DNA from: Dermatophagoides farinae
Taxonomy: Eukaryota > Arthropoda > Arachnida > Sarcoptiformes > Pyroglyphidae
DNA length: 64,000 nucleotides
NCBI RefSeq assembly: GCF_024713945.1
Contig: NC_134682.1
Location: 1,116,001 to 1,180,000, forward strand
Direction: 5' to 3'
The translations under genes were made by a program, and so were the position numbers. The notes under the pieces were generated by a model that was not told the DNA's origin, ran no database searches, and was given only the letters and a program-made list of their open reading frames with translations. Of this stretch, positions 61,775 through 64,000 are shown one piece after another; position 1 is the stretch's first letter, and every line of letters starts with the position of its first letter.

Positions 61775-64000
61775 TTACGTTGATTTATCATTACCGTTAT
61801 TATCGCCATTGCCCAGCAATGCGGTTGCACATTCTTCAACATTCTCTGGCCAATCACAGACATTTTCTTTTATATTGAATACTAAATTCTGTGGACAAGG
61901 CATATGATGACGACGTGTACCTTCACACATAAAATACATGGTACAATCATTTTTATCTTTATGATAGCTAATATGACCATCGGCTTCATCACATTTTACT
62001 TCATCTTTGTTGTTTTCTAAATACGAAAAAAAAATTGAAATTGAAATAGAAAAACAGAAATTAAAATTTAAATTAAAAAATTTCCATTCAAATGATTATT
62101 CTGGACATTTATTTCATGTGTCCAGAATTTTTTGTTCTCACAATCAGAACAAAATTCAGATGAATGTGTACAATAAACATAAACATCCGAATCTGAATTT
62201 CCCCAAGGAATTGAAAGAATTTTTTTTTCTCATTCCAAAATTGGATTGCCGCTCAAAAACGGAATATACAGAATTTGAGTTGAGTAAACATCGCTATCAT
62301 CATAATGATGAAAGTGGCTCATACAAAATTTTCACATCAAGAAAAAAAATGATGAATGATGATCTCTATTGCAGCTGCTATTTTATTCATGTTCATGATA
62401 ATGGTAGAAATATTACATTTCTCTAAATGTTTCCATTTTGTGCTAGAATTCTGTCGTGAATGGAATATTCTTGAAAATTAATTTTTACCGCTGCTGATGA
62501 TGATGATGTTGTTGTTGTTGTTATTTTTTGCCACATCAACATCAAAATCAAATGTCTTTGACATTTAAAATGAAAGAGAAAAAACAACAAAAATTTTAAA
62601 AGCGCTACATTAAAAGTTTTGGAATCATTTGTTTGTAGAATATCTACACTATCTATCTACTTTGAATACGAAATATGAAATGGAATCCATTTCATATTTC
62701 GTATGAAATTTTCAGAATCAAGAATCAAAATGATGAGTGGTATTTTTGACGAAAAAGCATTAAGTGGTATATATTGAATCTTGAAACTTGGTTATTGCAT
62801 GTTGAAAAAAAGTTATTACATACCAGATTTAGTGGACAAAGTATTCGCTATAGTTTCATCAATATTTTCCACATAATAACCTTTAAGATCATTTTTGGCA
62901 GCATTTATAAGTGGAAATTTTTGTCCCATACATGAACCAGAAAAATCATCCATATCAATTGACCAAATCATAATGCCACTTAAACCGGCTTGTTTAAGCC
63001 ATTGTGTCTGAATTCAGATGTGAAAAAAAATCAGTTAAAATTATCGAAAAAAAAAATTCACAAGACACTTACTTTGACTTTAAAACTTCTTGGATCATCA
63101 AAACCAACCCATTGATCACCAAGATAAGCATATGGTACCATTTGTTCATTATCCCAGACCAATGTTGCACCCATTTTAAGCATATCACAAATCTATGATG
63201 ATGAATAAAAATGAAATTTATTCATTGACCAAAAAAAAAATGCAAAAAAACAAACCTCAAAAAATGAAAGAAATCCCGATTCTTTGGTATATATTCCTGG
63301 ATTTCCACCTTTGATTGCCGGATCACCAATATCGGTCAAATTTGGACTAGCTAATGTGAATGATCGACCTGTATTGTTGTCATACACACATTTATAAAAT
63401 GAAATTCTATACATGAATTTTCATAGCAAAAAAAAAAAAATCACCCATACCATAGGTTGGTAATCCAACAACAATTTTCTCCCTTGAAGCACCTTTATTG
63501 ATCCATTCATTGACACTGAAATCCTACAAATGAAAATAGAAATTAGCATTAGTCATCCATATGTTTTGAGATGTTCTGTGTAAATAAAAAAAATAACGGA
63601 TAACGGACATAAAAAAACTATAATAATAATGGGTCAAACGGGCATCTTTTTTTCAGTGATCATAAGTGAGAGTACAAAAAAAAATGAAATGAAATGAAAA
63701 AATCTGTCAGTCTGCCAAAATATAATGGCTTTAACACGCGTGCAACACGTGCTATTTTATTGTTGTTGTATAAAACAAGAGTTGAATGAGTGTGTGTGTA
63801 TGTCTGTAAAACGAAAGTGGAAACAAAACAAAACAAAAAAAAATTTTGGAAAAGGGTCGCGCAAAATAATACCGTTGTGTTGAGCAACCAGACAGGATTG
63901 GACAGAAAAAAAACAAAACACGGAAGTTTTGGAATGAAAGTGAAAAATAAGTCAACTGTTGAAAGAAACGAGAATTGATTGAATGAATGGAAAAAAAACT
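61775..64000 (-). CDS. GH18 chitinase with C-terminal chitin-binding domain (3' part)
   Basis: Secreted glycosyl hydrolase family 18 enzyme cutting chitin in cuticle or peritrophic matrix. Visible exons (minus): 63523-63451, 63368-63256, 63192-63073, 63007-62824, 62016-61775; phases join. They encode the end of the TIM barrel (VNEWINKGASREKIVVGLPT, YGRSFTLASPNLTDIGDP, SGFLSFFEICDM, WVGFDDPRSFKVK, GLSGIMIWSIDMDDFSGSC), then a short linker and one peritrophin-A domain (CBM14) with six Cys (VKCDEADGHISY, CTMYFMCEGTRRHHMPCPQN, ENVCDWPENVEEC). The catalytic DxxDxDxE motif lies in exons beyond the right edge. 63524-64000 looks like intron. It is related to, but not the same as, mite group 15 and 18 allergen chitinases. 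Confidence 0.9.
62666..62704. repeat. Perfect 19-bp inverted repeat with 1-base centre
   Basis: ATACGAAATATGAAATGGA, one A, then its exact reverse complement. It sits in the large chitinase intron (62017-62823). Confidence 0.95.

Noticed and set aside
62007-62426. 139-codon plus-strand frame
   Set aside because: Starts inside the antisense of the last chitinase exon and lies in its intron; no recognisable domain.

Overview
The window looks like nuclear DNA of a small arthropod, most likely an astigmatid (dust-mite or scab-mite type) mite. It is very AT-rich, has short introns (often 55-100 bp), AT/poly-pyrimidine intergenic DNA, many (GAT)n/(CAA)n tracts encoding Asp/Asn/Gln runs, a phenylalanine hydroxylase and a GH18 chitinase with a C-terminal chitin-binding domain. 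The species call is inference; the gene calls rest on motifs recognised in spliced translations made by hand.

Layout: 1-4008 (-) 5' two-thirds of O-GlcNAc transferase (TPR part only; it runs off the left edge). 4986-6435 (-) C2H2 zinc-finger gene with a recent internal duplication. 6577-8981 (-) UFL1, the UFM1 E3 ligase. 9.0-10.1 kb a nest of local duplications carrying tRNA-Asp fragments with an intron-like insert. 10.4-12.4 kb a fossil Ty1/copia piece, then one hAT transposon end. 12917-17025 (-) a divergent, tail-less DNA topoisomerase II paralogue. 18.8-21.2 kb (-) a decayed perlecan-like pseudogene. 21-26.3 kb degenerate DNA with repeated modules and a scrap of Ty3/gypsy reverse transcriptase. 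26824-29589 (+) intronless HELQ helicase. 30602-30912 (+) a mini-gene made from two distant pieces of a canonical TOP2. 31.8-32.4 kb (+) a zinc-finger pseudogene. 32.6-35.1 kb (-) a disrupted Gln/Asn-rich locus. 35659-36519 (+) RPA2, followed by a 71-bp tandem repeat, a SUB1/PC4 remnant and a partial copy of TOPBP1. 38326-39900 (-) a short TOPBP1-like gene. 41394-41711 (+) a secreted Cys-rich protein. 43.7-46.3 kb DNA-transposon ends plus three broken copies of a CCDC22-like promoter and first exon, two of them joined to tRNA-Asp fragments. 46714-47794 (+) an unknown coiled-coil protein. 47835-49892 (-) phenylalanine hydroxylase, complete. 52033-55225 (+) a synaptotagmin-like protein. 56268-57407 (-) a secreted coiled-coil protein. 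61775 to the right edge (-) the 3' part of a GH18 chitinase.

Two themes stand out. First, several genes concern chromosome replication and repair (TOP2 paralogue, HELQ, TOP2 mini-gene, RPA2, SUB1 remnant, TOPBP1-like); nothing shows they are co-regulated. Second, the window is full of partial, local gene copies (tRNA-Asp, CCDC22, TOPBP1, SUB1, TOP2, zinc finger, perlecan), pointing to frequent small segmental duplication followed by decay. The most unusual functional candidate is the TOP2 paralogue: it keeps a 1174-codon open frame but has changes at positions that are nearly invariant in type IIA topoisomerases.
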